Source of the DNA: Bacteroidota bacterium
GTDB lineage: Bacteria > Bacteroidota > Bacteroidia > Bacteroidales > Paludibacteraceae
DNA: 8,759 nt
NCBI GenBank assembly: GCA_021804525.1
Contig: JAJZHJ010000033.1
Span: forward strand, 1-8,759
Reading direction: 5' to 3'
Positions 1 to 6,146 of this stretch are shown here, piece after piece; the stretch's first letter is position 1; every line of letters starts with the position of its first letter. A program made the translations under genes and the position numbers. A model generated the notes under the pieces. The model made no database searches and had not been told where the DNA came from. It saw only the letters and a list, made by a program, of their open reading frames with translations.

Positions 1-1389
1 AGCAGCAACTTGAGCTTGTCTTTTTGCGGCGGCTGCTTCTTTGGCTGAGGTTATTGCTGCCTTTTTTTGTTGGGCAATGAGGTTATTGATGGCTGCCATT
101 CTCTCTTTGTCGGGTAGTTGTGCGAGCTGTTGCAAACTGTCTTGAAGTTGAATGTCACTATGATAAGTTGCTAACTGGTTCAAGATGGTGGAGCGAGTGC
201 GCACGCGATCAAAACTTGCGTCTTCTTGTTTTATTAATTTTGAGGCTGCATCGTAGTTGGGCTGTGCCTTGAAATATTCCTTTTGAGCAAAATACAGGTC
301 GCCTAATTTGACGTATGCCGCTGCTTTGTTTTGAGAGTCTGAGCGTGCATGTTTAATGGCTTTTTGGTAGCAACTTATTGCTTTATCCTGTTCATTATCA
401 TTAGAATAAATATTGCCTAAGGCAATATAAATCTGATCTAAATAGTCTTTGTTTTTTGGGGAACGCAGCATCGCATTCAGTTCGTCGATTTCTTGCTTTT
501 GTTTACTTTTATCAGCCGATTGTGCACGAAGAAGACGTGCGGCAAACTCCATTTCGTAAGGAGGACTCGATTGAATGACACGTGTAAAGGCCGTGTAAGC
601 TGTTTGGTAGTCGTTGTTTTTTAATCCTAATTGTCCTAACAAGAACAGAAAACGGCGTTTGAGGTATCCGTTTTCTGCATGGTCAATGGCCATGGAAAGA
701 AACGGCATTGCTTCAGTATATTTTTTCTCCTTAATTAAAAGGTCTGCTTTTGCAGCGGCAAACAGTCCATTGCTTTTGCTGTTTGCGCTGTTGGATGTCA
801 CTTTGTTGAGTGCGTCTTCAGCCTCATAGTGCCATCCCATTTCCATGAAACAACGTGCTTTGCCAATTTGAGTCTCGTTCATCACCTCAGCATCTTTCCC
901 AAAATGGGCTGCAATGTAGGTATAAGTCCCGATGGCATTCATGAAATCTGCTTTGTAAAACTCCGCTTTGGCCAGAAGCAACCATGATTGAATCACCATC
1001 GGATTGTATTCCTCTTGATTCATAAAAGCGATGTAAGCAGGGTCTTTCGCTTTTGCATAGTTACGTTGAGGCTTTATTTTGATACTGTGCATTTTGATAG
1101 CCTTCCTACATTTTTCGATGGTAACATCCATGTCCGATGCTCCGGCGTTGGCGTTTGCATGTATGCTGATCGGAAACATCGGAATGAGTCTTGTATAATT
1201 GTCTTTTTGTGCATCGTCAATTCTGGAAACTCCTTCCTGAAAACTTTGATAGGCGTTGAAATAAATATTGTAGCGTGTCGCAAAAGCATTCGTATCCCGC
1301 GTTAGCCAGGTGTTTTGGGTGGTGCTGCAACCCGAAAGGAGTATGATGAGCAACCCGTAGAAAACGGAGGAGTAGGAATGGGGCTTCAT
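1..1389 (-). CDS. porW: PorW/SprE-like type IX secretion TPR lipoprotein (N-terminal part, cut by window start)
   Basis: The frame is open from the ATG at 1389 to base 1, giving 463 codons with no stop, so the C-terminus lies outside the window. Residues 1-21 form a lipoprotein signal peptide: a hydrophobic stretch, then lipobox L-S-G-C with the lipidated cysteine at 21. Residues 37-73 (TRYNIYFNAYQSFQEGV, then a DNYTRLIPMFP segment) match the N-terminal signature I know from SprE/PorW proteins. Helical TPR-like pairs follow across about 133-385, including one centred on YIALGNIYSNDNEQDKAI, and an Ala/Gln/Lys-rich probable coiled coil begins near 430. In Flavobacterium and Porphyromonas this family is an outer-membrane lipoprotein needed for type IX secretion and, in gliders, motility. 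An in-frame TAA just upstream of 1389 fixes the start. Family assignment is by remembered sequence pattern; the missing C-terminus could not be checked. Confidence 0.82.
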   Translation of the reverse strand, partial: MKPHSYSSVFYGLLIILLSGCSTTQNTWLTRDTNAFATRYNIYFNAYQSFQEGVSRIDDAQKDNYTRLIPMFPISIHANANAGASDMDVTIEKCRKAIKMHSIKIKPQRNYAKAKDPAYIAFMNQEEYNPMVIQSWLLLAKAEFYKADFMNAIGTYTYIAAHFGKDAEVMNETQIGKARCFMEMGWHYEAEDALNKVTSNSANSKSNGLFAAAKADLLIKEKKYTEAMPFLSMAIDHAENGYLKRRFLFLLGQLGLKNNDYQTAYTAFTRVIQSSPPYEMEFAARLLRAQSADKSKQKQEIDELNAMLRSPKNKDYLDQIYIALGNIYSNDNEQDKAISCYQKAIKHARSDSQNKAAAYVKLGDLYFAQKEYFKAQPNYDAASKLIKQEDASFDRVRTRSTILNQLATYHSDIQLQDSLQQLAQLPDKERMAAINNLIAQQKKAAITSAKEAAAAKRQAQVAA

Positions 1390-1408
1390 GAGAGTTTGTT
1401 ACTTGATG

Positions 1409-1438
1409 GTACAAATGTACGAAAAATCATTTTCACAA
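1409..1438 (-). promoter_or_regulatory. Probable promoter of the porW-like gene
   Basis: On the minus strand TACATTTG (1419-1412) matches the Bacteroidetes -7 consensus TAnnTTTG, and TTG (1438-1436) lies 16 bases upstream as a possible -33 element. Transcription would start near 1405, leaving a leader of about 16 bases before the ATG at 1389. The -7 box is embedded in a short palindrome, GTACA-AA-TGTAC (1409-1420). Confidence 0.55.
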
Positions 1439-1604
1439 GCACAGTCTGTTTGTTTTTGATCATGTTAAGCGTGATAAGGTATGATGTTATCGGATTGCAT
1501 CGATGTTTCGAGATTGGGTGATCCGTGTAACCGTTTGCTTTTTCAACTACATCCAATATGATTATTCGTTGTTGGTTCGTATTTCCCTCGTTGCTTGTCA
1601 TAAG

Positions 1605-1688
1605 ATAATACATAGATAAAACATATATAATATTTATCTAATACATTGATAATACTTATTTAATAAGTATGTTTTATCTATGTGTTAT
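1605..1688. repeat. AT-rich inverted-repeat element with alternative folds
   Basis: Two 21-base arms (1605-1625 and 1668-1688) are inverted copies matching at 20 of 21 positions, including an uninterrupted 16-base core ACATAGATAAAACATA at 1610-1625. They enclose 42 AT-rich bases. A separate perfect inverted repeat, ATACTTATT-T-AATAAGTAT (1652-1670), shares three bases with the right arm. TTTATCTA at 1633-1640 is a third copy of the arm core and can pair with TAGATAAA at 1613-1620. The element thus has one long-range pairing and two competing local hairpins. It lacks a GC-rich stem with a U-tract, so it is not a typical terminator. It could be a miniature-transposon-like relic, a protein-binding site or a structured RNA. 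Confidence 0.65.
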
Positions 1689-1940
1689 GTACGTTATTTC
1701 TTTGTGTTTACTTTATAGATACCTAAAATAAGCTTTTACTATAGAGCGAATGAACTACGAAGAAGAAGCCTTTAATTGAGCAATGGAGGCCGATGAGAAT
1801 TATTTTGGCTATGAGTTTTGTGTGTTGATAATTAATCAGATATAGTTGGTTGAAGGAATTTGCAACTGAAATGGTGTGTGTTGTCTTAAAATCAGGTTAC
1901 CCCATTTTTGCAAACTATTGAACTGATTGAGTTGGAGAAT

Positions 1941-1973
1941 AAAAAAAGACCTGTCACGAAATGACAGGTCTTT
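1941..1973 (-). terminator. Rho-independent terminator of the outer-membrane protein gene
   Basis: Arms AAAGACCTGTCA (1945-1956) and TGACAGGTCTTT (1962-1973) are perfectly complementary over 12 bases with a 5-base loop. Read on the minus strand the stem is followed by a run of seven T, the classical intrinsic terminator layout. It lies about 30 bases past the stop codon at 2005. The A-flanked stem would work less well in the plus direction. Confidence 0.92.
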
Positions 1974-2004
1974 ATGAGGAAAGATGTGTGTGTATTGTGG
2001 AAGA

Positions 2005-2616
2005 TTAAAATTTCCAGCCCAACAATACTTGAAATACGCTGTTAAGATTATGTTGCGTTGTTACTTGATCATTTAAAAGAGTGCCTCGCTTGTCAACGCC
2101 TAGTGTTCCCATAAAATAACGGGCTTGCAACATGATTCCTTTAGGAAGTTCGTAGCCAAGGCCCACCACCAGATCAAGATCAAAAGGGTTTACATCCGAA
2201 ATGGTTTCAATGTCATAAGGTGTTCCGCTTTTATCAGTGGCATACCCTTTGGCATTTAAGCAAAAAGCGAATTGTGGACCCATCTGTATATTGAAATTGT
2301 CTGCCAAAAAGAGTTTTGCCATCAGGGGTACGTTCAGATAATTGGTTCTTACATACTCTGCGCCATTGTAGGCTCCTTGCATGGAGTAGTCCACCTCGGG
2401 TTCAAATCCGAAAAGTTGAGAGAAACGGTAGTCGGAAAATAGTCCAAATGTCATTCCGTATCGTGGGGTGGCGCCTGCCGTATTCGTCAACGATGCCATA
2501 TTGACGCCCACAATGGGGCCAACGGCATAATGAGACTGAGCTGTTAACGTGGTTGTTGCTATGAACGCTAAAACAGCGAGTATGTTTCTTGTTGGAATAC
2601 ACAGTTTATTTTTCAT
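2005..2616 (-). CDS. Small outer-membrane beta-barrel protein (PorT-like family)
   Basis: 203 residues. A signal peptide covers about 1-26: positive start with K2, K4 and R10, hydrophobic core, and probable cleavage after TLTA. The mature part alternates hydrophobic and polar residues as expected for transmembrane beta strands, with typical segments such as YGMTFGLFSDYRF, FGFEPEVDYSMQG, YLNVPLMAKLF and FNIQMGPQFAF. It ends in Trp-Lys-Phe, consistent with the C-terminal aromatic signal recognised by the BAM machinery. This layout fits the Bacteroidetes family of small outer-membrane barrels with a PorT-like domain, whose individual functions are mostly unknown. The size suggests an eight-strand barrel. 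The gene has its own promoter box and terminator, so it appears monocistronic. I would not equate it with PorT of the type IX system on this evidence. Confidence 0.85.
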   Translation of the reverse strand: MKNKLCIPTRNILAVLAFIATTTLTAQSHYAVGPIVGVNMASLTNTAGATPRYGMTFGLFSDYRFSQLFGFEPEVDYSMQGAYNGAEYVRTNYLNVPLMAKLFLADNFNIQMGPQFAFCLNAKGYATDKSGTPYDIETISDVNPFDLDLVVGLGYELPKGIMLQARYFMGTLGVDKRGTLLNDQVTTQHNLNSVFQVLLGWKF

Positions 2617-2696
2617 TCGTGAATAGATGATTGTTTATGTAGAATGAAGTTCATTTTTTTTATTCCAAATTTTTGGGAACACATCGTTCATGATTA

Positions 2697-2704
2697 CAAA
2701 GATA
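2697..2704 (-). promoter_or_regulatory. Candidate -7 promoter box for the beta-barrel gene
   Basis: TATCTTTG on the minus strand fits TAnnTTTG exactly. Transcription would begin near 2690, giving a leader of roughly 70 bases before the ATG at 2616. No clear TTG/TTTG -33 element is visible at the expected distance, so strength is uncertain. The leader contains an A-rich tract just upstream of the start region rather than a clear Shine-Dalgarno sequence. Confidence 0.5.
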
Positions 2705-2740
2705 CATTGAATAACTTAATTCTATTCATCCCGAACGTAC

Positions 2741-2766
2741 TATTTTTCACATGATAGTGAATAATA
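2741..2766 (-). terminator. Weak hairpin after the GldI-like gene, possible terminator
   Basis: TATTTTTCAC (2741-2750) and GTGAATAATA (2757-2766) pair at nine of ten positions around a 6-base loop. It lies 17 bases beyond the stop of the gene ending at 2784 and upstream of the next gene's promoter box, a sensible place for the operon to end. The stem is AT-rich and no U-tract follows, so termination could be inefficient. It could instead be a binding site for the downstream promoter. Confidence 0.4.
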
Positions 2767-2783
2767 ACTTGTGAACTTATAGA

Positions 2784-3341
2784 TTACGTCTTGATATCTA
2801 TTAATTTCAAGTATACAACCAAGGGTGAATAGGGTGGTATGGAGTGTCTGTCACCACTTACGCTGTACCCTAGAATAGAGGGCAAAAGGATAAGTGCTTG
2901 GCCACCTGGTTTAAGTTTCATAAGTCCCAATTCAATACCGCGAATGGTTTTTGTATGGCCAATTTGTAGTGTGGACGTCCTGGTTGTATTGTAGTTGGAG
3001 GAGCAATGAGTTCCATCCAGTAAGGAAATGGAGTACTGGTATGTAATGATGTTATTGTTTTTGGGAAAGGTGCCTTTCCCTTTTTGCAGGATTATGATCC
3101 AAAATCCTAGTGCATCTTTTTGCATTTTTAGTTGATGCTGATGCATGTACTGTACCATTTGGCTTTCTTCCGTGCTAACAATGGCTTTGTCTAGTGTAAT
3201 AAGTTTTGCGTTCTCATCGTCAGGTGGAAGTTGGTTTGCAGGTAATTGCGGCGCTTGTTTGCATCCAACCAAGATGAGAAGAAGCAATACTGCTATGTTT
3301 GTCCATGCTAAAATGTGACATTGAACCTTCCCTTCTTTCAT
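2784..3341 (-). CDS. GldI-like FKBP-type peptidyl-prolyl isomerase lipoprotein
   Basis: 185 residues. Residues 1-27 form a lipoprotein signal: basic start, hydrophobic core 16-25, lipobox L-V-G-C with Cys27. A polar linker follows, then an FKBP domain at about 78-183. It is recognisable by LLDGTHCSS (107-115), the TIRGIELGLMKLKPGG segment (132-147), LPSILGYSVSG (153-163) and IPPYSPLVVYLKLIDI (168-183). FKBP proteins catalyse cis-trans isomerisation of proline bonds. GldI-type lipoproteins of Bacteroidetes do this, or act as chaperones, in the envelope and are linked to gliding. Aligned by eye to FKBP12, Asp37 is replaced by Cys113 and Trp59 by Ile136, while the Tyr82 equivalent (Tyr159) remains, so catalysis may be weak. 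The gene starts four bases after the yjbQ stop, with GGAGA at the end of yjbQ as a likely ribosome binding site, so it is probably translated from the same mRNA. Confidence 0.82.
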   Translation of the reverse strand: MKEGKVQCHILAWTNIAVLLLLILVGCKQAPQLPANQLPPDDENAKLITLDKAIVSTEESQMVQYMHQHQLKMQKDALGFWIIILQKGKGTFPKNNNIITYQYSISLLDGTHCSSNYNTTRTSTLQIGHTKTIRGIELGLMKLKPGGQALILLPSILGYSVSGDRHSIPPYSPLVVYLKLIDIKT

Positions 3342-3345
3342 GACT

Positions 3346-3762
3346 TTATTCTCCGATAATTTTGACTAATACACGTTTATTGCGTTTTCCGTCAAATTCT
3401 CCATAAAAGATTTGTTCCCACGGGCCAAAATCTAATTTGCCATGTGTGATGGCAACCACTACTTCGCGTCCCATGATGGTACGTTTTAAGTGTGCATCGG
3501 CATTATCCTCTGCGCCGTTGTGTTGGTATTGGCTGTAAGGTTTTTCAGGAGCCAATTTCTCAAGCCAGGTCTCGAAATCTTGAAGCAGTCCGCTTTCGTC
3601 ATCGTTGATAAAGACACTGGATGTAATGTGCATGGCATTGCATAGCAAAATGCCTTCTTGTATGTTGCTTTCGTTGACACATGCCTGCAATTGATTCGTT
3701 ATGTTGATGAAGTCGCGTCGTTGTGACGTTTTAAACCAAAGTTCTTTTCGAAAATGTTTCAT
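3346..3762 (-). CDS. yjbQ: YjbQ family protein (UPF0047, secondary thiamine-phosphate synthase-like)
   Basis: 138 residues, the usual length for this single-domain family. Family hallmarks are all present: [18 protein letters not shown] (37-54) with His45, the [15 protein letters not shown] segment (79-93) with His81, Asn87 and His91, then [20 protein letters not shown] (105-124) with His107. The conserved histidines suggest a metal or phosphate site. Members are annotated as secondary thiamine-phosphate synthases because some complement thiE mutants, but the physiological role remains unclear. The protein has no signal peptide and should be cytoplasmic. It lies 42 bases after dedA and four bases before the GldI-like gene, so it is probably co-transcribed with both. 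No promoter box was seen in the 42-base gap. Confidence 0.92.
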   Translation of the reverse strand: MKHFRKELWFKTSQRRDFINITNQLQACVNESNIQEGILLCNAMHITSSVFINDDESGLLQDFETWLEKLAPEKPYSQYQHNGAEDNADAHLKRTIMGREVVVAITHGKLDFGPWEQIFYGEFDGKRNKRVLVKIIGE

Positions 3763-3804
3763 GGATCAAAAGTTTACCGTGTTTGTTGCCAGATAATTGT
3801 CCAT

Positions 3805-4422
3805 CTATTGTCGAATGAGATGTGTAATAATCTTATATACATAATATCCAACGGCAACAGCAAGGATAATGACAATGATTGTGTCAATATAATGACTATA
3901 AGACATCACGGTGTCCCAATTTTGCTTCAGTTTGTATCCCAGAAACATCAAAAAAGAGTTCCAGATGCCGGCTCCAAGCACGGTGTAAAGAGCAAATTTC
4001 AGGATGTTCATTTTTGCAGCTCCAGCTGGAATGCTGATAAAATGACGTACTACGGGGATGAAGCGAGCTATAAAAATGGTTGATTGTCCACGTGTATTAA
4101 AGAAGCGATGCGACATTTCAAGATGACTCTCTTTTATCAAAAAGAACTTTCCAAATTTTCTTACAAAAGGCTCGCCTCCGTAAAAACCTACTATATAAGA
4201 GATTAAAGAGCCAGTTAGACTTCCTGTCGTGGCAATGGTGATGATACCTATCCAAGAAAGTTTTGTCCCTTCCACTAACAGAAATCCGGCAAATGGCATT
4301 ACTGCTTCACTTGGAATAGGAAAGAACATACTCTCTAGCATCATTAAAAGAAAAATGCCCGGGTAGGCACTGGCACTGATAATAGCGACTGCTGTTGTTG
4401 CAATCCATTCTGTTATTCCCAT
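3805..4422 (-). CDS. DedA-family integral membrane protein (VTT domain)
   Basis: 205 residues with several hydrophobic helices (about 8-35, 40-50, 56-80, 115-135 and 143-165) and a C-terminal membrane segment at 180-200. DedA signatures are clear: an acidic residue in the first re-entrant region (Glu30, followed by SMFFPIPSEA), a Gly/Ser-rich segment with FYGGEPFVRKFGK (80-92), and FIARFIPVVRHF (117-128), whose Arg120 and Arg126 correspond to the two arginines essential in Escherichia coli YqjA/YghB. The family moves lipids across the cytoplasmic membrane, with undecaprenyl phosphate or phospholipid recycling and proton-coupled activity reported for different members; the substrate here cannot be read from sequence. 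It follows the TPR gene by 92 bases on the same strand. No strong promoter was seen in that gap, so I infer co-transcription. Confidence 0.92.
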   Translation of the reverse strand: MGITEWIATTAVAIISASAYPGIFLLMMLESMFFPIPSEAVMPFAGFLLVEGTKLSWIGIITIATTGSLTGSLISYIVGFYGGEPFVRKFGKFFLIKESHLEMSHRFFNTRGQSTIFIARFIPVVRHFISIPAGAAKMNILKFALYTVLGAGIWNSFLMFLGYKLKQNWDTVMSYSHYIDTIIVIILAVAVGYYVYKIITHLIRQ

Positions 4423-4514
4423 GTTATAAGTTTAAAATATGCTTGTTTTTAGATGTGTAGTTCAGTTTGAACACAATGCTGAATGGCAATTGGAGTGCAG
4501 GAGAATAGGATGTC

Positions 4515-5894
4515 TTAATCTTTGTTGAACAAATGGGTTGCTTCCGGACAAATCTCCAGGAAGAAGCTATCGGCGTCGGGTCTTGTTTCACGTGCTATTT
4601 CTAACATTATGATAGCTAATGCTTCGTTTCCCATTTTATAGTGCGTGATGGCAAGAAACAGATGAATATTTTCTATTGTGCTGTCTTGGGAAAGAGCTTC
4701 TGTATAGCTGATCAGTGCCTCGTGATATGAGCCTAAGTCTAAATATAGATTGCCTATTGATAGCCATGTATCTGGTTGATATGACTCTAACGTGAGGGCT
4801 TTTTGATAAGCATTCATGGCTTCGTCGGGTTCATTTTTATTGATGAATGCTTCCGCTAAATAGACCCATATTTCGTGGTTTTCAGGTTCTATGGTCAGTG
4901 CTTTATTAAAATGAAGTATACTACCGTCGTAGTCCTCTGTTTCCAAAGCACAAATGCCTAATCCGATCCAGCCTTCTACGTTTTGATCGTTTATTGCAAT
5001 GGCTTTTGAATAAAATACCTCTGCTTTGTCGAATTCTTCCATTTTCTCATGACATTCGGCCATGAAAACAAACAAAATATCTTCGAAAGCGATTTCTTCT
5101 TCGCAGCGATGATAGCAAACTAAAGCCTCACTAAACCGATTCAGATGAAACAGCGCATTCCCTTTTTGCAGCCATCCTCCAGTATCCTCTTCGTCAATTA
5201 CAGTGACAAAATCAAATGCATCAAGCGCTTTTTCGTACATTGCTTTGTTGAAAAATAGCAGTCCAAGGTCGAACCAAGCTTCAACGGAATATGGCTTTAT
5301 CGCGATGATTTGTTCATAAAATGCGATGGCTTTCTCTTCTTGCTGTAGTTGTTCACAGCAAAACGCACTTTCCTGGAGTAAGTCAAGATTTTTTGGCGAT
5401 GCTGTCAGTCCTTTTTCTAAATAAGTTAATGCTTGTTGATAATCATTGTTGCCTATATAAATATAGGCAATGTCGAGACATGCCCCATCCATCTCAACGT
5501 CAGGTAATTCAGTGAGATGTTGAAAAATGGAAGTCGCTTCTTTGCTTCGGTGCAAGCGCATCAGTGCGTCACCTTTGAGCAGTAATGATTCTGCATCATC
5601 GGGCATGGTGTTGCGTTCCAGAATTTGATAGGCCTTGCGGGCTTCTCCTGACTCTAAGTAAACTTTTGCTCTTTTTGTTTGGAGTGTTGCATTATTTGGA
5701 TGGAGTTTTAGTCCCAAATCAATCACTTTCCATGACTCTTTGGTCTTGCCACAACTGAGGTAATAGTCGGCAATGACTTCTAACTCATCGACATCAAAAT
5801 ATGGCATACGGCGATCATTCACCGATTGTTCATATCGGCGTACTACCTCTTCTGATTCTTCGTCAAATAAAAAATCGTTGTTCTTGTCGTCCAT
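4515..5894 (-). CDS. Tetratricopeptide repeat protein, cytoplasmic
   Basis: 459 residues from the ATG at 5894. The frame could also open at a TTG at 5903, but the -7 box at 5913-5920 would put the transcript start near 5906, so the ATG is preferred. The first 20 residues are acidic (DDKNNDFLFDEESEE) with no signal peptide. The rest is a nearly continuous array of about eleven 34-residue helix pairs with TPR consensus residues. Examples are AWFDLGLLFFNKAMYEKAL, GWIGLGICALETEDYDGSI, IWVYLAEAFINKNEPDEAM and TWLSIGNLYLDLGSYHEAL. TPR arrays bind partner proteins; no catalytic domain is present, so it is probably a scaffold or adaptor of unknown partner. It is the first gene of the apparent four-gene unit continuing into dedA, which makes a role in envelope homeostasis possible but unproven. 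Confidence 0.88.
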   Translation of the reverse strand: MDDKNNDFLFDEESEEVVRRYEQSVNDRRMPYFDVDELEVIADYYLSCGKTKESWKVIDLGLKLHPNNATLQTKRAKVYLESGEARKAYQILERNTMPDDAESLLLKGDALMRLHRSKEATSIFQHLTELPDVEMDGACLDIAYIYIGNNDYQQALTYLEKGLTASPKNLDLLQESAFCCEQLQQEEKAIAFYEQIIAIKPYSVEAWFDLGLLFFNKAMYEKALDAFDFVTVIDEEDTGGWLQKGNALFHLNRFSEALVCYHRCEEEIAFEDILFVFMAECHEKMEEFDKAEVFYSKAIAINDQNVEGWIGLGICALETEDYDGSILHFNKALTIEPENHEIWVYLAEAFINKNEPDEAMNAYQKALTLESYQPDTWLSIGNLYLDLGSYHEALISYTEALSQDSTIENIHLFLAITHYKMGNEALAIIMLEIARETRPDADSFFLEICPEATHLFNKD

Positions 5895-5912
5895 AACAGC
5901 CAAATTTTAGTG

Positions 5913-5920
5913 CAAAGTTA
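5913..5920 (-). promoter_or_regulatory. Candidate -7 promoter box for the TPR-dedA-yjbQ-gldI-like operon
   Basis: TAACTTTG on the minus strand fits TAnnTTTG exactly. Predicted transcription start near 5906 leaves only about 11 bases before the ATG at 5894, and no Shine-Dalgarno sequence is visible. No clear TTTG -33 element was found; TTTC at a shorter distance is the nearest. The box also decides between the ATG and the upstream TTG as start codon. Confidence 0.5.
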
Positions 5921-5965
5921 CGCTAATTACACTGAAATGAGCTAATTTGCCTACTAAAAGTTATT

Positions 5966-6011
5966 AACATCTTTTGATGCGCACTTTGGAATTGACAAAG
6001 TGGTAGATGTT
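5966..6011. repeat. Nested inverted repeat between divergent promoters
   Basis: Outer arms AACATCT (5966-5972) and AGATGTT (6005-6011) enclose inner arms CACTTTG (5982-5988) and CAAAGTG (5996-6002), each pair perfect over seven bases. The inner loop is seven bases. The inner repeat is a plausible protein-binding dyad. It lies between the minus-strand box at 5913-5920 and the plus-strand box at 6039-6046, so a regulator bound here could affect both transcription units. There is no T-tract that would make it a terminator. Confidence 0.5.
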
Positions 6012-6038
6012 TTAGCTCGGGACGTGCCGATTTTTGTT

Positions 6039-6046
6039 TACTTTTG
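6039..6046 (+). promoter_or_regulatory. Candidate -7 promoter box for the kinase-murU-nadD operon
   Basis: TACTTTTG fits TAnnTTTG. Transcription would begin near 6053, giving a leader of about 94 bases before the ATG at 6147. No clear TTTG -33 element is visible at the usual distance. The leader is T-rich close to the start codon and shows no Shine-Dalgarno sequence, which is common in Bacteroidetes. Confidence 0.45.
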
Positions 6047-6146
6047 TAAGGGAGAACAATGGGTAGATAATGACTTGGAACGTGTTGTTATGGAGCTATT
6101 TTTTGCTTGTTGTTTTTTTATATAATCATCTGTTTTATTTTTCTTT

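Larger units (their letters stand above)
1390..2004. other. Long intergenic region without a convincing gene
   Basis: About 615 bases between the porW-like start and the 3' end of the outer-membrane protein gene. Open frames here are short, with no recognisable motif or domain. I see no tRNA cloverleaf. What it does contain is the porW promoter at its left end, an AT-rich inverted-repeat element at 1605-1688, a short plus-strand reading frame broken by a stop (1750-1845), and a strong minus-strand terminator at 1941-1973. Both flanking genes run on the minus strand. Most of the region is therefore untranscribed spacer between two units, unless it hides a small RNA. Confidence 0.6.

Noticed and set aside
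614..1305. Plus-strand open frames across the left end
   Set aside because: They lie antisense inside the porW-like coding frame, which carries a lipobox, a family signature and TPR-like repeats. The antisense products look like no known protein.
1386..1613. 75-residue minus-strand open frame upstream of porW
   Set aside because: It runs across the porW promoter and start, has no recognisable domain, and shows polar residues typical of translated AT-rich spacer.
1605..1688. Intrinsic terminator or CRISPR repeat in the AT-rich element
   Set aside because: The stems have almost no G or C and no fitting U-tract. The repeats are inverted and irregularly spaced, not direct with regular spacers.
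1750..1845. Selenocysteine or recoded TGA in the short broken frame
   Set aside because: The frame is very short, lacks any selenoprotein motif, and no convincing hairpin was seen right after the TGA.
4423..4514. Separate promoter or operator between the TPR gene and dedA
   Set aside because: Only imperfect dyads such as TGTGTAGTTCA/TGAACACA and no exact TAnnTTTG box were found, so nothing could be supported.
5895..5903. TTG start giving three extra residues on the TPR protein
   Set aside because: The -7 box would leave only about three bases of leader, and an ATG follows immediately. The acidic N-terminus starts naturally at that ATG.
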